From NCBI RefSeq assembly GCF_003722075.1, contig NZ_RDSK01000003.1, positions 1-51,830 on the forward strand: a DNA stretch of 51,830 bases, given 5' to 3'. Below are positions 27,769-37,033 of the stretch, one piece after another. This DNA comes from Methanohalophilus sp. RSK (lineage in GTDB: Archaea; Halobacteriota; Methanosarcinia; Methanosarcinales; Methanosarcinaceae). The notes beneath the pieces were generated by a model that was not told the DNA's origin, did not search any database, and worked only from the letters and a program-made list of their open reading frames with translations. The stretch's first letter is position 1, and the number at the start of each line of letters is the position of its first letter. Position numbers and translations under genes: made by a program.

Positions 27769-28761
27769 TCATTCCTTTCCCAGGCCTTTCAGGATTGCCT
27801 CCCTCCATTCAGAGGCGTTTTCCACATCATATATGTGCCTGGTAATACTTTCCTTTGATTCAAGGATTGCAAGTTTATCCTTGTGTAATATTCCCTGTTT
27901 CTCAATCTCTGCCCCTGCAATATCCTTCAATCTGATAGTTTCGATATTGTCTTTATCCATCATGAGAAATCTGCGGTTGGTAAGCACCAGACAACCTTTT
28001 TTTTCCTATCCAAATTTCCGGAGGGTTTCGCCCCGCAGAAAAGAAGGACGAAACAATTCAAGGTTCTCTGCAAAACTTTTCGGCTCCCTGATCGAAAGGG
28101 CCAGTACCTCAGGATTTTTCTCATCGATTACTATATAGAGGGAATTTGTATCCTGTTTCAAACCTATAACTGAACTTGCATCTATTCTCCTGATAAGTTC
28201 TTTTTTCTTTGAGAAAAGAGTGGCAGTTATTTTTTCAAAATACATATGTTTCTTTGTGAGTACCAGCCATATCCTGTCTCCTTCAATTGTTGCGCTATGT
28301 CTTCCAAATACTTGTTCACCGGTTTCAAGCACATCAACCCCCCGTCCTTTCCGGTGGAAACTCTCCCCTTCATCAGGACAATAATGGTTAAGCATCTCGG
28401 TAAGCAGGGGGCCTTCTATCAGCTTGATGTTGTGTTTTGCCCCTTCCATTCTTCCTTCACCGGTAAAACTGGAAGTGGTAACAATAATTACTCCATCCAC
28501 ATTTTCTCTGTAAGACAAACTGCCATATTCACGCACTTCCTTGACCCCTACAGGCCCTGAATAACGTTTGGCCTGGACAAGCCATCGATGGGAAAGACCA
28601 AAATTATCAATCGATATTTCGATATCGACACCCCCATCCCTGCTCTGTTGTGTCGATTGGGTATTATAACCCATTTTATCAAAAAGGTGAGCTACCAGCC
28701 TTTCAAAATCATAAGGGTCAAGATTGAGCAGTTGATTAATTTCCCACATTAAATCATTCAT
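27769..28761 (-). CDS. Mrr-type nuclease with PH-like C-terminus, containing an in-frame TAG
   Basis: Residues 1-130 resemble the Mrr_cat restriction-endonuclease domain: FERLVAHLFDKMGY, then DGGVDIE and VQAKRY, the PD-(D/E)xK active-site pattern. Residues 155-245 look like a PH-like beta domain (VFGRHSATIEGDRIWLVLT). A TAG occurs at codon 252 (28006-28008). The same frame then continues for 78 codons as EKKGCLVLTNRRFLMMDKDN and a second PH-like segment, ending in TGA at 27769. Read through, the product is 330 residues; stopped, 251. I start at ATG 28761 (MNDLMWEI), which overlaps the stop of the upstream zinc-ribbon frame. Pyrrolysine insertion, a nonsense mutation or two separate genes are all possible. 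Confidence 0.7.
28006..28008 (-). other. In-frame TAG, candidate pyrrolysine codon
   Basis: TAG is the only stop between two same-frame halves of the Mrr/PH protein. No intact CDS I assign in this window terminates with TAG, which is the pattern expected when UAG is reassigned to pyrrolysine in Methanosarcinaceae. An A8 run directly after it (gaaaaaaaagg on the - strand) also leaves room for an indel-related artefact. Confidence 0.5.
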
Positions 28762-28921
28762 CCACGGTATAGGACAGGCCACATTCCGGACAGGAATACG
28801 TTACTGTTCTGCCAGCATTCTTATTTTTATTCTCGATCCTATTCATCCATGTGCCACAGGTTACACATTTCTGATCGAATATTGTGCGGTTGCTTGATTT
28901 TTCACTGTCTGCTTTTGTAAT
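28754..28921 (-). CDS. Small zinc-ribbon protein coupled to the Mrr-like nuclease, unusual start
   Basis: A 55-codon frame ending at TGA 28754 encodes two CxxC knuckles (CVTCGT and CPECGLS), the pattern of a DNA- or RNA-binding zinc ribbon. No ATG, GTG or TTG opens the frame before the first knuckle. The best-placed start is ATT at 28919-28921, preceded five bases earlier by a perfect GGAGGGG. The frame overlaps the nuclease start by 8 bases (GTGGATGAATGA), implying translational coupling. Either AUU is used as a start, the base is a sequencing error, or the gene is decayed. Confidence 0.5.
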   Translation of the reverse strand: MTKADSEKSSNRTIFDQKCVTCGTWMNRIENKNKNAGRTVTYSCPECGLSYTVDE

Positions 28922-29071
28922 GGAAACCCCTCCAGGATGGGCAATTGTTGGTTGTGCACTATTTGTGAATAACCATCCAAACCTTTAAATGTATGCAGTA
29001 CATAGCTAATTGGTAATTGATCAGAATCACAGATATAGCTTATGAAATATCTAAATAATGCGAGGGGAAAC

Positions 29072-29464
29072 ATGGACGAACTCGAAGAAATAAGGAAGAA
29101 GAGAATGAAAGAGATAAAGACAGATCTCGAAAAGGCCAACTGGCCTGCAGAAGCCATGATAGTATCAGATGCCGATTTTGAAGATTTTGTAAGCCGTTAT
29201 CCACTTGCTGTAGTGGACTGCTGGGCAGAATGGTGTGGCCCCTGCAAAAAGGTCGGGCCGATAATAGACTCCCTTGCCGGGCAGATGCAGGGAGACGTTG
29301 TTTTTGGCAAACTCGATACGGACCAGAATCAGGTTACTGCGAGAAAATTCCAGATCACTGCAATTCCAACCCTTCTTGTGTTCAAAAATGGGCAACTTGC
29401 AGACCGAATGGTGGGTGCATTGCCACAGGCAAACATACAGGAAAAAATTAAATCATACCTCTGA
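29072..29464 (+). CDS. Thioredoxin
   Basis: A 130-residue thioredoxin with the WCGPC active site at residues 54-58, the cis-proline in AIPTLLVFKNG, and a 30-residue charged helical N-terminal extension (MDELEEIRKKRMKE). It is a cytoplasmic disulfide reductant. I start at ATG 29072, which has GAGGGGA upstream; an ATG at 29042 lacks a site. Marker 14 follows after 12 bases. Confidence 0.92.
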   Translation: MDELEEIRKKRMKEIKTDLEKANWPAEAMIVSDADFEDFVSRYPLAVVDCWAEWCGPCKKVGPIIDSLAGQMQGDVVFGKLDTDQNQVTARKFQITAIPTLLVFKNGQLADRMVGALPQANIQEKIKSYL

Positions 29465-29476
29465 GGGACAGATTTT

Positions 29477-30913
29477 ATGTCACACAAACCCAGGATGGCC
29501 GAGACTCCTTCCGTTAGACTGATAGACCTGAAATCAAAATCCAATTCCTATTTCATAGTGGCCTCTGTAGAAGTGGGCAATACGACCACCAAATGCATCC
29601 TGACGGCCACAGATCTTGAAAAAGGTACGACATACCATGTGGTGAAAACTGTAAGGATGACAAGGGATGTAAGACAACCAAAACCTGGAGAAGAAGTATT
29701 CGGCAAGACGCTTACAGGAGTGGAATTGAGCCGTGAATCCGTGGCAGAACTTGTCAAGAACACGCTGATAGAGGCTGTCAAAAAAGCCAACCTCGATATA
29801 GAAAAAGATATTCACTTCGTTGTCCGATCCACCGGCGTTGTGGCCGGATTCGATGCACCGGAAGAAGTGGGAGAATTTATCAAAGCTCTTGCAGACGGCT
29901 GCCTTCTGGCAGGAGTACCTCCCAGGAACATGACACCTCCGATGTCCCAGGATAATATAAACCCCAGATTCCAGAAGTTCAGTAAACTCAACAAAGTTAT
30001 TTTTGATGGTGCAGTTGCCAGCGTCCTTCCTCCCACGGGGGCCACAGGTGTGGAAATCGTGGCCAATGAGATGGAGGGAGAACTTGCAACCGCCGGTATT
30101 AAAGAAGGAGCGAAATGGGTGGATGTGGATTTCCGCAATCCCTGTTTATCGATGGATTTTGGGACCACGCTAGATGGACGGGTCATCAGCCCGGAGGAGC
30201 CCTATGCAAAAACCATTGGGAACTTCTGTGGCTATGCAGGAGCCATTCCCGATGCTATAATCCGTGGGACCCAGCTTGTGGATTTGGAACTGGGAACCGC
30301 TCTTGATGTCTTTGACGAAAAGCCTCCGGGCATGATTACCATGTTCCTGAAGGGGAAGAAAATAAAGGAATATGCAAACCGCCTGATGGAAAAGATATCT
30401 ATCGAAAAGGTACCTGAAAATGTTACCCGTTATGGAAGTGTCCCTGTAAATCCTGCCGCTGCAGCCGAAATTGGGGTCGTGCTCATTGGATGTGACGTGG
30501 GTACCAATGGTTCAAAAATGGATGAATTAACAGAACTGGGGGCCCAGATTTACAAAGAAGAGGGACTCAAGGTCCTGTTCGCAGTAATCGATGAAGTGAT
30601 GGCAGGTGTAATCTACCGCCTTGTGGAAGTGGCACAGAAAGAAGGAGTTGTATTTCCTGAAACTTCCATTGGAATTACCGGAAGGGCCGGCATATCAGGA
30701 GATAAACCCAAACTTGTGCTTGAAAAACTGGAAACACTGGGGTTGGGAGATAAAATCGAAGAAAAAGTCGTATTTGTCGATGACGGGCTTGCAAGGGGTG
30801 CAGCAGTGATGGCACGATGTATGAATTCACTGGGAACCCCTCATAATCCCCTGGGCGGCCATACAGGCGGCAAATGCATCCTCAAGGACAGGATCAAATT
30901 GCAGAGCCAGTAA
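29477..30913 (+). CDS. Methanogenesis marker protein 14
   Basis: A 478-residue protein recognised as the methanogenesis marker 14 family, found in methanogens and of unproven function. The N-terminal VASVEVGNTTTKCIL and later SMDFGTTLDGRV resemble phosphate-binding loops of actin/Hsp70-like ATPases, and GIGVVLIGCDVGTNG-type glycine loops recur. The C-terminus ends in a glycine- and cysteine-containing GGHTGGKCILKDR. It follows the thioredoxin gene with GAGGGA as ribosome-binding site, which suggests a shared transcript. Confidence 0.85.
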   Translation: MSHKPRMAETPSVRLIDLKSKSNSYFIVASVEVGNTTTKCILTATDLEKGTTYHVVKTVRMTRDVRQPKPGEEVFGKTLTGVELSRESVAELVKNTLIEAVKKANLDIEKDIHFVVRSTGVVAGFDAPEEVGEFIKALADGCLLAGVPPRNMTPPMSQDNINPRFQKFSKLNKVIFDGAVASVLPPTGATGVEIVANEMEGELATAGIKEGAKWVDVDFRNPCLSMDFGTTLDGRVISPEEPYAKTIGNFCGYAGAIPDAIIRGTQLVDLELGTALDVFDEKPPGMITMFLKGKKIKEYANRLMEKISIEKVPENVTRYGSVPVNPAAAAEIGVVLIGCDVGTNGSKMDELTELGAQIYKEEGLKVLFAVIDEVMAGVIYRLVEVAQKEGVVFPETSIGITGRAGISGDKPKLVLEKLETLGLGDKIEEKVVFVDDGLARGAAVMARCMNSLGTPHNPLGGHTGGKCILKDRIKLQSQ

Positions 30914-30915
30914 AC

Positions 30916-31584
30916 TCATTCTTCTGAGAGGGTTTTCAGAGCCTTCTCAATTGCTTTTTTATGCAACTGGGCCGAATCATGGATTCCTCCCAGCTGCCCT
31001 CTGACAGCCCTGCAAGGGTATTGCTGGATTAACAAACCTGCCTTTGCAGGGGCATCCTCCACTCTTGTACCGATCAGTTTTTCCGCCATTCTCCATGTGC
31101 TGCCGCAGGGTGCCCCTTTCAGGACCCGGACATCCGATATATAGCCGTTTTTAGTGGAGACTTCGAATTCCGGAAGACCAAAGACACTGGAATATGGTGC
31201 TGTTTCTTCCTTTTCCGCAAGAGTACAGCATATCTCATCCACCTCGATATAGATACCATATTCCGAAGATATTCTATCCAGTTCGACAAGTGGGGCCCGG
31301 GAAGAGCCTCCGGGTACGATCAATGAGGACACACCGGCTTTCCCGGCTAGGCGGGCAATCACCGGTGTAATATCGGGATGCAGAGAATAAGTTATTATGG
31401 TGTCTGCATTGAATACATCCGGATTGATATCCAGTCTTTTTACAAATTCTTCCGGCTCATCCAAAAAATCGGGTAACCTGGCAGGCAGGGATGCAGTTTT
31501 GACGGTGAAATCCGAATGTTGACGTAATGTTTCTATCAATCTGTTGCCGTACTTACCCCTTGTAATTACTCCTATAATCGTCAT
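30916..31584 (-). CDS. DUF166 family protein
   Basis: A 222-residue protein of the archaeal DUF166 family, sometimes loosely named thymidylate-synthase-like. Recognisable parts are the N-terminal GVITRGKYGNRLIETL, the central LIVPGGSSRA and the cysteine-bearing KGAPCGSTWRMAEKLIG. Cysteines in EICCTL, GAPCGST and YPCRAVRGQ could bind a metal or cluster. It is convergent with marker 14, with a 2-base gap, and divergent from the small zinc ribbon. Function unknown. Confidence 0.78.
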   Translation of the reverse strand: MTIIGVITRGKYGNRLIETLRQHSDFTVKTASLPARLPDFLDEPEEFVKRLDINPDVFNADTIITYSLHPDITPVIARLAGKAGVSSLIVPGGSSRAPLVELDRISSEYGIYIEVDEICCTLAEKEETAPYSSVFGLPEFEVSTKNGYISDVRVLKGAPCGSTWRMAEKLIGTRVEDAPAKAGLLIQQYPCRAVRGQLGGIHDSAQLHKKAIEKALKTLSEE

Positions 31585-31644
31585 ACACTGGAAATGGAGA
31601 ATATAGTTATATTATTTACCGGTTAATATTATACAGGTGAAAAT

Positions 31645-31773
31645 ATGGAAGATATAGACCAATCAAAGGTATATTTTGTATGCAATACCTGCAGTTTCGT
31701 ATTCCAGGCAGACCCCAACTTCATGCCTATAAAATGTCCCCAATGTGGCAGTGAAGACACAGTCCGTACCTGA
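31645..31773 (+). CDS. 42-residue zinc-ribbon protein
   Basis: A complete small frame starts at ATG 31645 (MEDIDQSKVYFVCNTC) and ends at TGA 31773. Two CxxC knuckles, CNTC and CPQC, give a rubredoxin-like or zinc-ribbon fold. AGGTGA at 31635-31640 is a good ribosome-binding site. It lies 9 bases before thymidylate kinase, so the two are probably co-transcribed. The size and position are consistent with a real gene that automated calling can miss. Confidence 0.75.
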   Translation: MEDIDQSKVYFVCNTCSFVFQADPNFMPIKCPQCGSEDTVRT

Positions 31774-31782
31774 GAGATATAA

Positions 31783-32382
31783 ATGAAAGGAAAACTTGTC
31801 ACCATTGAAGGGATTGACGGGTCGGGCAAGACCACCATAATGGAATACCTGAAACAAAATCCCTTTTATTCGGATATTATTTTTACACGGGAACCTACAA
31901 AAGACTGGATCGGCCAGGCTGTGATGCGGGCAATCCAGTCGGATGTTGATCCCCTAGCAGAGCTCTTATTGTTTACAGCCGATCATGCAGAACACATCCG
32001 AAATACAATCAACCCTGCAATGCAGGCCGGCAGAGTGATAATTTCAGACAGGTACTCAGACAGCAGAATTGCCTACCAATCGTCTACCCTTAAGGACAGG
32101 TTCGATGAGCCGGTGGAGTGGATCAAGCAGCTGCACAGGGGATGGACCATTGTGCCGGACCTCACTGTACTGCTTGATATCGACCCCAAGACTGCCGTTT
32201 CAAGATGTAACAGTCGTGACGCACAGACCAAGTTTGAAAAGGTGGATTTCCTTTTGGGGGTTCGCAATGTATTCCTGCAACTTGCAAAAGAAAATCCTCA
32301 GCGATTTGTAATTATAGACGCATCACAGAGTCTGGAAAAAGTAAAAAAGGAAGTAGACAGGGCCATCAAAGAACTTGAATGA
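31783..32382 (+). CDS. tmk: Thymidylate kinase
   Basis: A 199-residue dTMP kinase that makes dTDP. The P-loop GIDGSGKTT is at residues 10-18, the DR motif in IISDRYSDSRIAYQ, and the TREPT loop near residue 37. Length is normal. It follows the 42-residue zinc-ribbon gene and abuts the end of a convergent small gene at 32383. Confidence 0.93.
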   Translation: MKGKLVTIEGIDGSGKTTIMEYLKQNPFYSDIIFTREPTKDWIGQAVMRAIQSDVDPLAELLLFTADHAEHIRNTINPAMQAGRVIISDRYSDSRIAYQSSTLKDRFDEPVEWIKQLHRGWTIVPDLTVLLDIDPKTAVSRCNSRDAQTKFEKVDFLLGVRNVFLQLAKENPQRFVIIDASQSLEKVKKEVDRAIKELE

Positions 32383-32613
32383 TCAAAGCTCATTGGAGTC
32401 GGCAAATTCAATAAGGGCCTCTCCCAGCTGTCTTGCATATTTGGGATTGAGATTAAAACGGCCCCGTTTCTGGCCCCCTCTTTCCTTTGCAATTTCCACA
32501 TATTCTTTTTCATACTTTTCACTGGTTTCCAGTGAGATGGTAAGGTACCACCCTCCACCCATTTTTATTTCATGATACGCTGCTTCAACATCTTCAAATG
32601 TATCTTCATCCAT
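32383..32613 (-). CDS. Small acidic protein of unknown function
   Basis: A 76-residue acidic protein. Residues 15-35 (EIKMGGGWYLTISLETSEK) suggest beta strands, and the tail (LNPKYARQLGEALIEFADSN) a helix. I start at ATG 32613 because AGGTGAT lies four bases before it. I do not recognise the family. It precedes no gene on its strand within 200 bases and follows the HisA-like gene, with its start 18 bases past that gene's stop side, so it may be on the same transcript. Confidence 0.6.
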   Translation of the reverse strand: MDEDTFEDVEAAYHEIKMGGGWYLTISLETSEKYEKEYVEIAKERGGQKRGRFNLNPKYARQLGEALIEFADSNEL

Positions 32614-32631
32614 AGTTATCACCTGATTTTT

Positions 32632-33339
32632 TTATCGTAGTTGTTTTACTGGTATAACTTGTTTGTGCACTGCCGTTGCGACAAGTGCACCTGAAATCCC
32701 GGCGTTTTCAAGTTCTGCAATATCTGCCATATCCCGCACACCACCCCCCAGCAGAAGAGGGTGGTGGGATCTCTTAGCAAGATGGGAAAGCATATCAATG
32801 TCCATCCCTGAAGAGGTGCCTACACGATCCAGATCAAGATAAATGATATCTTTCAATGGCAACTCATTGAGTATTTCTATTGCCTGATCAGGATTTTCAG
32901 GGATATCCGATGATTTAGACAGTAATTGACCATTTTTGCGATCAATGCTCACACTTATGCGGCCCGGATACCTGGCTGCCAGATTCCTGATCACATCCAT
33001 TGAAGCCGTTTCAGTGCCCAGCACCAGAGTATCGGCAACTTGCAGCCATTTATATGCATCCTCCTGCCTGTCTACACCGCCGTCCAACATGACATTAGAT
33101 GTGGATGAAAGGGATTTTAATCCATCAATATTCGCTTTGTTTTCCCCTCCCCCCTGCAGGATATTGAGGTCGGCAATATAGACTTCCCGTGGATTGAGAG
33201 TTTCAATTATACCACAGGGACTTGAAGTTTCACATACCTGACTGGACCGATGGACAGCCTGGTATTTTTTCCGGTCACCTCCCCGGGCATGAACTGCAAT
33301 ACCATTATATATATCTAGTACAAAGACAATTCGAAACAT
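32632..33339 (-). CDS. HisA/HisF-like TIM-barrel protein
   Basis: A 235-residue (beta/alpha)8 protein related to HisA (ProFAR isomerase), of the archaeal HisAF-related group. It has the first catalytic Asp in VLDIYNGIAVHARGG, a second in SVSIDRKNG, and phosphate loops LDGGVDR and LLGGGVRDM. In methanogens this group is distinct from true HisA, and its substrate is not established. Adjacency to mfnB raises a link to furan-cofactor synthesis. I start at ATG 33339 (MFRIVFVLD); a TTTTTATAG element about 30 bases upstream could give a leaderless mRNA. Confidence 0.75.
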   Translation of the reverse strand: MFRIVFVLDIYNGIAVHARGGDRKKYQAVHRSSQVCETSSPCGIIETLNPREVYIADLNILQGGGENKANIDGLKSLSSTSNVMLDGGVDRQEDAYKWLQVADTLVLGTETASMDVIRNLAARYPGRISVSIDRKNGQLLSKSSDIPENPDQAIEILNELPLKDIIYLDLDRVGTSSGMDIDMLSHLAKRSHHPLLLGGGVRDMADIAELENAGISGALVATAVHKQVIPVKQLR

Positions 33340-33385
33340 ATTTAATATGACACTTAATTCCATCCTATAAAAAAGAGGCCATTAC

Positions 33386-34087
33386 ATGAAACTGCTGGTT
33401 AGTCCTATTAATAACGAAGAAGCAATCTCCGCCCTAAAAGGCGGTGCAGATATTATCGATGTCAAAAATCCAAAGGAAGGCTCTCTTGGTGCCAATTTCC
33501 CGGGAGTGATCAAAGGAGTGAAGGAAACTGTAGGGAACCAAAAGCCCATCAGTGCAGCTCTGGGGGATTTTAACTACAAGCCTGGCACCGCTGCCCTTGC
33601 TGCCTATGGTGCAGCAGCTGCAGGTGCGGATTATGTCAAAATCGGCCTGTATGATATCCAGACAGAGGAACAGGCCTATGAGATGCTTGCCGGAATTACT
33701 GAAGCTGTCAGGACAATGGACAATGTCCCAAAAGTAGTCGCATGTGCGTATTCCGATTATGCGAGGATCAATTCAATTGACCCCGCCCTCTTACCGGCAA
33801 TCGGTGCAAAGGCAGGAGTTGACCTGGTCATGGTTGATACAGGGGTAAAGGACGGACGTTCCACCTTCGAGTTCCTCAATGAAGCACAGCTTAAGGATTT
33901 CGTTGAAAAAGCACATGCAAATGGCCTGGAAACGGCTCTGGCAGGCAGTATCAAATTCGAGGATATAGAAGCAATAATGGAAATCAAGCCGGATATCCTG
34001 GGTGTCAGGGGTATCGTCTGTGGTGGGGATCGTAGCACATCCATCAAGCAGGAACTTGTAGAACAGCTCCGTGCCCGCCTGAGCTAA
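33386..34087 (+). CDS. mfnB: (5-formylfuran-3-yl)methyl phosphate synthase MfnB
   Basis: A 233-residue TIM-barrel enzyme that condenses two glyceraldehyde-3-phosphates into 4-HFC-phosphate, the furan of methanofuran. The family signature [16 protein letters not shown] includes the Schiff-base lysine near residue 27, and a second lysine lies in DYVKIGLYD. The C-terminal phosphate site [12 protein letters not shown] is intact. It is divergent from the HisA-like gene and followed after 16 bases by the Cdc48-like gene. Confidence 0.9.
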   Translation: MKLLVSPINNEEAISALKGGADIIDVKNPKEGSLGANFPGVIKGVKETVGNQKPISAALGDFNYKPGTAALAAYGAAAAGADYVKIGLYDIQTEEQAYEMLAGITEAVRTMDNVPKVVACAYSDYARINSIDPALLPAIGAKAGVDLVMVDTGVKDGRSTFEFLNEAQLKDFVEKAHANGLETALAGSIKFEDIEAIMEIKPDILGVRGIVCGGDRSTSIKQELVEQLRARLS

Positions 34088-34103
34088 TATTTTTGGACCA
34101 AGT

Positions 34104-36281
34104 ATGGTCTCCTCCAACCCAACCATCAATAAAATCGAAGTTTGTGTGGCAGAGGCATACCACCGTGATGCAGGAAGAGGTATTGCCAGGCTTAACAAGG
34201 ACCTGATGGAAAAGGTAGGAGCCATCAGTGGAGATATAATATCTATTCAGGGTAAGCGTAAAACCTATGCCGTTGTGTGGCCCGGCTACCTTGATGATGC
34301 AGGTAAAACCATCATAAGAATTGATGGTAACCTGCGTAATAATGCAGGTATAGGTATCGATGATAAAGTCACTATCAAAAAGGTTGAAGCAACAGATGCC
34401 CAGAGGGTTACTCTTGCTACAAACCAGACTATACATTCCAAAAATTACTCACGTTATATTCACCGTATCCTGGAAGGCAGACCACTTGACCGTGGACAAA
34501 AGATACGTGTTGAGACCGTTAACACACCGATGTCGTTTGTAGTAACAGCTACCCAGCCGACAGGCCCTGTGATTGTTACCCGCAATACCAGACTGATGCT
34601 GAAGGAAAAACCTGTAGAACAGTTACCAGGAGATGAACAGGTTTCCTATGAGGATATAGGGGGGCTGAAAAGGGAAATCGGCCTGATGCGGGAGATGATC
34701 GAACTACCCTTGCGACATCCAGAACTATTCCAGAAACTGGGAATCGACCCTCCGGCAGGTATGATGCTTTATGGACCTCCCGGTACCGGAAAAACCATGA
34801 TTGCAAAGGCTGTTGCAAGTGAAACCGAAGCCAATTTCCTTTCCATTAGTGGTCCCGAGATCGTTTCAAAATATTATGGTGAAAGCGAACAAAAGCTCAG
34901 GGAAATTTTCGATGAGGCTGAAAAGGAAGCCCCTTCCATTATTTTCATTGATGAAATCGATTCCATAGCTCCCAAAAGGGATGAGGTCAGGGGCGAAGTG
35001 GAAAGACGCGTGGTTGCCCAGTTGCTTTCCCTTATGGACGGCCTGAAATCACGCGGAAAAGTTATAGTAATAGCTGCGACCAACCGACCCAACTCCATTG
35101 ACCAGGCCCTGCGAAGAGGGGGACGGTTTGACCGGGAAATTGAGATTGGGATTCCGGATAGGGAAGGGCGGCTGCAGGTACTTTATGTGCATACAAGAGG
35201 TATGCCCCTTTCTAACAGTGTAGACCTGGAAAAGATAGCAGATACAACATACGGTTTTGTCGGAGCTGATCTTTCCTCACTCTGCAAAGAAGCTGCCATG
35301 CATGCACTGCGCAGACTCATGCCCCGGCTGAAAATTGAAGATGAAATCCCTCCGGAAATCATGGATGAACTTACAGTCAATGCTGTTGACTTTGAAGAAG
35401 CACGCAAAAACGTTGAACCCTCTGCAATGCGGGAAGTCTTCCTAGAAATGGCAGATACCCTCTGGGATGATGTAGGGGGAATGGAGAAAGTCAAACAGGA
35501 TCTTATGGAAGCTGTGGAATGGCCCCTAAAATATCCGGAACTGTTCGAAATAACTGCCACCCGGCCTCCTCTGGGAATTATGCTTTACGGACCGCCCGGC
35601 ACAGGCAAGACCCTGCTGGCACGGGCAGCAGCCGGGGAAAGTAATGCCAATTTCATAAGCATAAAGGGACCGGAATTACTAAGCAGATATGTAGGGGATT
35701 CCGAAAAAGCAGTCCGTGAAACATTTCGCAAAGCACGGCAGGCATCTCCTTCAATTATTTTTTTCGATCAAATCGATTCGATTGCACCCAAAAGACAGGA
35801 TAACTTTGGAGGGGAGGGAGCTGAGAGAGTAATTAGCCAGATCCTTACCGAGATCGACGGCATAGAGGAGTTGAAGGATATTGTCATAATTGCCGCCACC
35901 AACCGCCCTGAGATGGTGGATCCGGCACTGCTCAGGCCGGGCCGTTTTGACAGGCTCATACATGTAGACTTGCCTGATTCTGCCGGCAGGGAAGCAATTT
36001 TTGGAATCCACCTGAAGGGCAAACCCCTGTCAGAAGATGTCAATATACATGAGCTGGCCGGACTTACGGATGGTTATTGTGGGGCTGATATAGAGGCTAT
36101 TTGCAGGGAAGCTTCAATGCTTTCAATCAGGGAAAATGTCCGGCCTGCCATGAAGCGGGAGGATGTGAAAAGGATAGCATACTCAATTCACATCAACAAC
36201 CAACACTTCAGGACTGCAATTGAAAAACTCAAAAATGCAAAGGCAGGTTGTGAACATAAAGATACGGAAACCGGAAATTAA
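34104..36281 (+). CDS. Cdc48/VAT-family AAA ATPase with altered second Walker B
   Basis: A 725-residue AAA protein: an N-terminal double-psi barrel domain (1-185), D1 with Walker A GPPGTGKT (224-231) and Walker B IIFIDEID (Glu284), and D2 with Walker A GPPGTGKT (496-503). Such proteins unfold substrates for the proteasome. In D2 the Walker B reads [12 protein letters not shown]: Gln556 (codon CAA at 35769-35771) replaces the catalytic glutamate, so D2 may bind but not hydrolyse ATP. The C-terminus (DTETGN) has no HbYX proteasome-docking motif. It follows mfnB by 16 bases. Probably a specialised paralogue. Confidence 0.9.
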   Translation: MVSSNPTINKIEVCVAEAYHRDAGRGIARLNKDLMEKVGAISGDIISIQGKRKTYAVVWPGYLDDAGKTIIRIDGNLRNNAGIGIDDKVTIKKVEATDAQRVTLATNQTIHSKNYSRYIHRILEGRPLDRGQKIRVETVNTPMSFVVTATQPTGPVIVTRNTRLMLKEKPVEQLPGDEQVSYEDIGGLKREIGLMREMIELPLRHPELFQKLGIDPPAGMMLYGPPGTGKTMIAKAVASETEANFLSISGPEIVSKYYGESEQKLREIFDEAEKEAPSIIFIDEIDSIAPKRDEVRGEVERRVVAQLLSLMDGLKSRGKVIVIAATNRPNSIDQALRRGGRFDREIEIGIPDREGRLQVLYVHTRGMPLSNSVDLEKIADTTYGFVGADLSSLCKEAAMHALRRLMPRLKIEDEIPPEIMDELTVNAVDFEEARKNVEPSAMREVFLEMADTLWDDVGGMEKVKQDLMEAVEWPLKYPELFEITATRPPLGIMLYGPPGTGKTLLARAAAGESNANFISIKGPELLSRYVGDSEKAVRETFRKARQASPSIIFFDQIDSIAPKRQDNFGGEGAERVISQILTEIDGIEELKDIVIIAATNRPEMVDPALLRPGRFDRLIHVDLPDSAGREAIFGIHLKGKPLSEDVNIHELAGLTDGYCGADIEAICREASMLSIRENVRPAMKREDVKRIAYSIHINNQHFRTAIEKLKNAKAGCEHKDTETGN

Positions 36282-36355
36282 AAGCCAAATAGTACAAAAC
36301 TACTTTAAATTGTAAACCAATTTTTATTCTGTACTTTTTATAACGGGGAGGAAAC

Positions 36356-37033
36356 ATGTTGAGACAGAGGTTTATAATGGATACCACCGGGCTTACCGAT
36401 ATTCAGGCACGCCAGTCACTGGGACAGGACACTATCTGTGCAGGTATGAAAGAAATTCTGGACCTGATAGCCGATGCCCGACTGCATCTGCAGATCAGCT
36501 GCTATGTCCCCTTCCCTTCCGTTTATAATGAACTTCAGGAGTTTGCCAATAACAATAACTGTGACCCTGAAGTCGTGGCAAAGATTGATACCTGGCTTGT
36601 CAAGAAAACCCCTGACAGGTATGAGGTACAGATCCCCTCCCGAATCTTCCACGAATACGTATCCTACATGAGGGAGAGGATCAACAAAGGCATGAATGTG
36701 GCAGAGGATGCAATACGTGAGGCTTCCCACGAATGTCTTATCCAGAATTCACAGGCAGAAACCAAACATATGGTGGAAAGGGATATCGATCGCGAAGTAG
36801 TGGGTTCCGTTGTGAACAAATTCCGCAACAAATACCGCTCAGCCCTGCGTTACGGGATACTGGACAGTGCACCGGATATCGATGTGCTACTGCTGGCAAA
36901 AGAACTTGATGCAGCCGTAGTTGCCAAGGATTACGGGATTCAGAAATGGGCCGAACAACTGGGTGTGAGGTTTGTTCCCGCCGAAACGTTTCCCCGGATG
37001 TTGCAGGAATATCTCAGGCATACATCCCGTTAA
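36356..37033 (+). CDS. Protein-only RNase P (HARP family, UPF0278)
   Basis: A 225-residue PIN-domain nuclease homologous to Aquifex HARP, the minimal RNA-free RNase P that removes 5' leaders from pre-tRNA. The active-site aspartates appear in [10 protein letters not shown] and in the C-terminal [19 protein letters not shown]. The spike helix region ([32 protein letters not shown]) is present. A strong GGGGAGGA precedes ATG 36356. Its stop codon overlaps that of the convergent DGGGP synthase gene within TTAA. In archaea it usually coexists with RNA-based RNase P. Confidence 0.85.
   Translation: MLRQRFIMDTTGLTDIQARQSLGQDTICAGMKEILDLIADARLHLQISCYVPFPSVYNELQEFANNNNCDPEVVAKIDTWLVKKTPDRYEVQIPSRIFHEYVSYMRERINKGMNVAEDAIREASHECLIQNSQAETKHMVERDIDREVVGSVVNKFRNKYRSALRYGILDSAPDIDVLLLAKELDAAVVAKDYGIQKWAEQLGVRFVPAETFPRMLQEYLRHTSR

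Noticed and set aside
27769-27987. Separate 72-residue gene starting at GTG 27987
   Set aside because: It is in the same frame as the upstream nuclease with only TAG between, has no separate ribosome-binding site of note, and begins in the middle of a beta-domain; I treat it as the 3' part of one gene.
28861-29157. 98-residue - strand frame upstream of the nuclease
   Set aside because: It runs antisense through the start of thioredoxin and lacks recognisable features; the zinc-ribbon frame in another register fits better.
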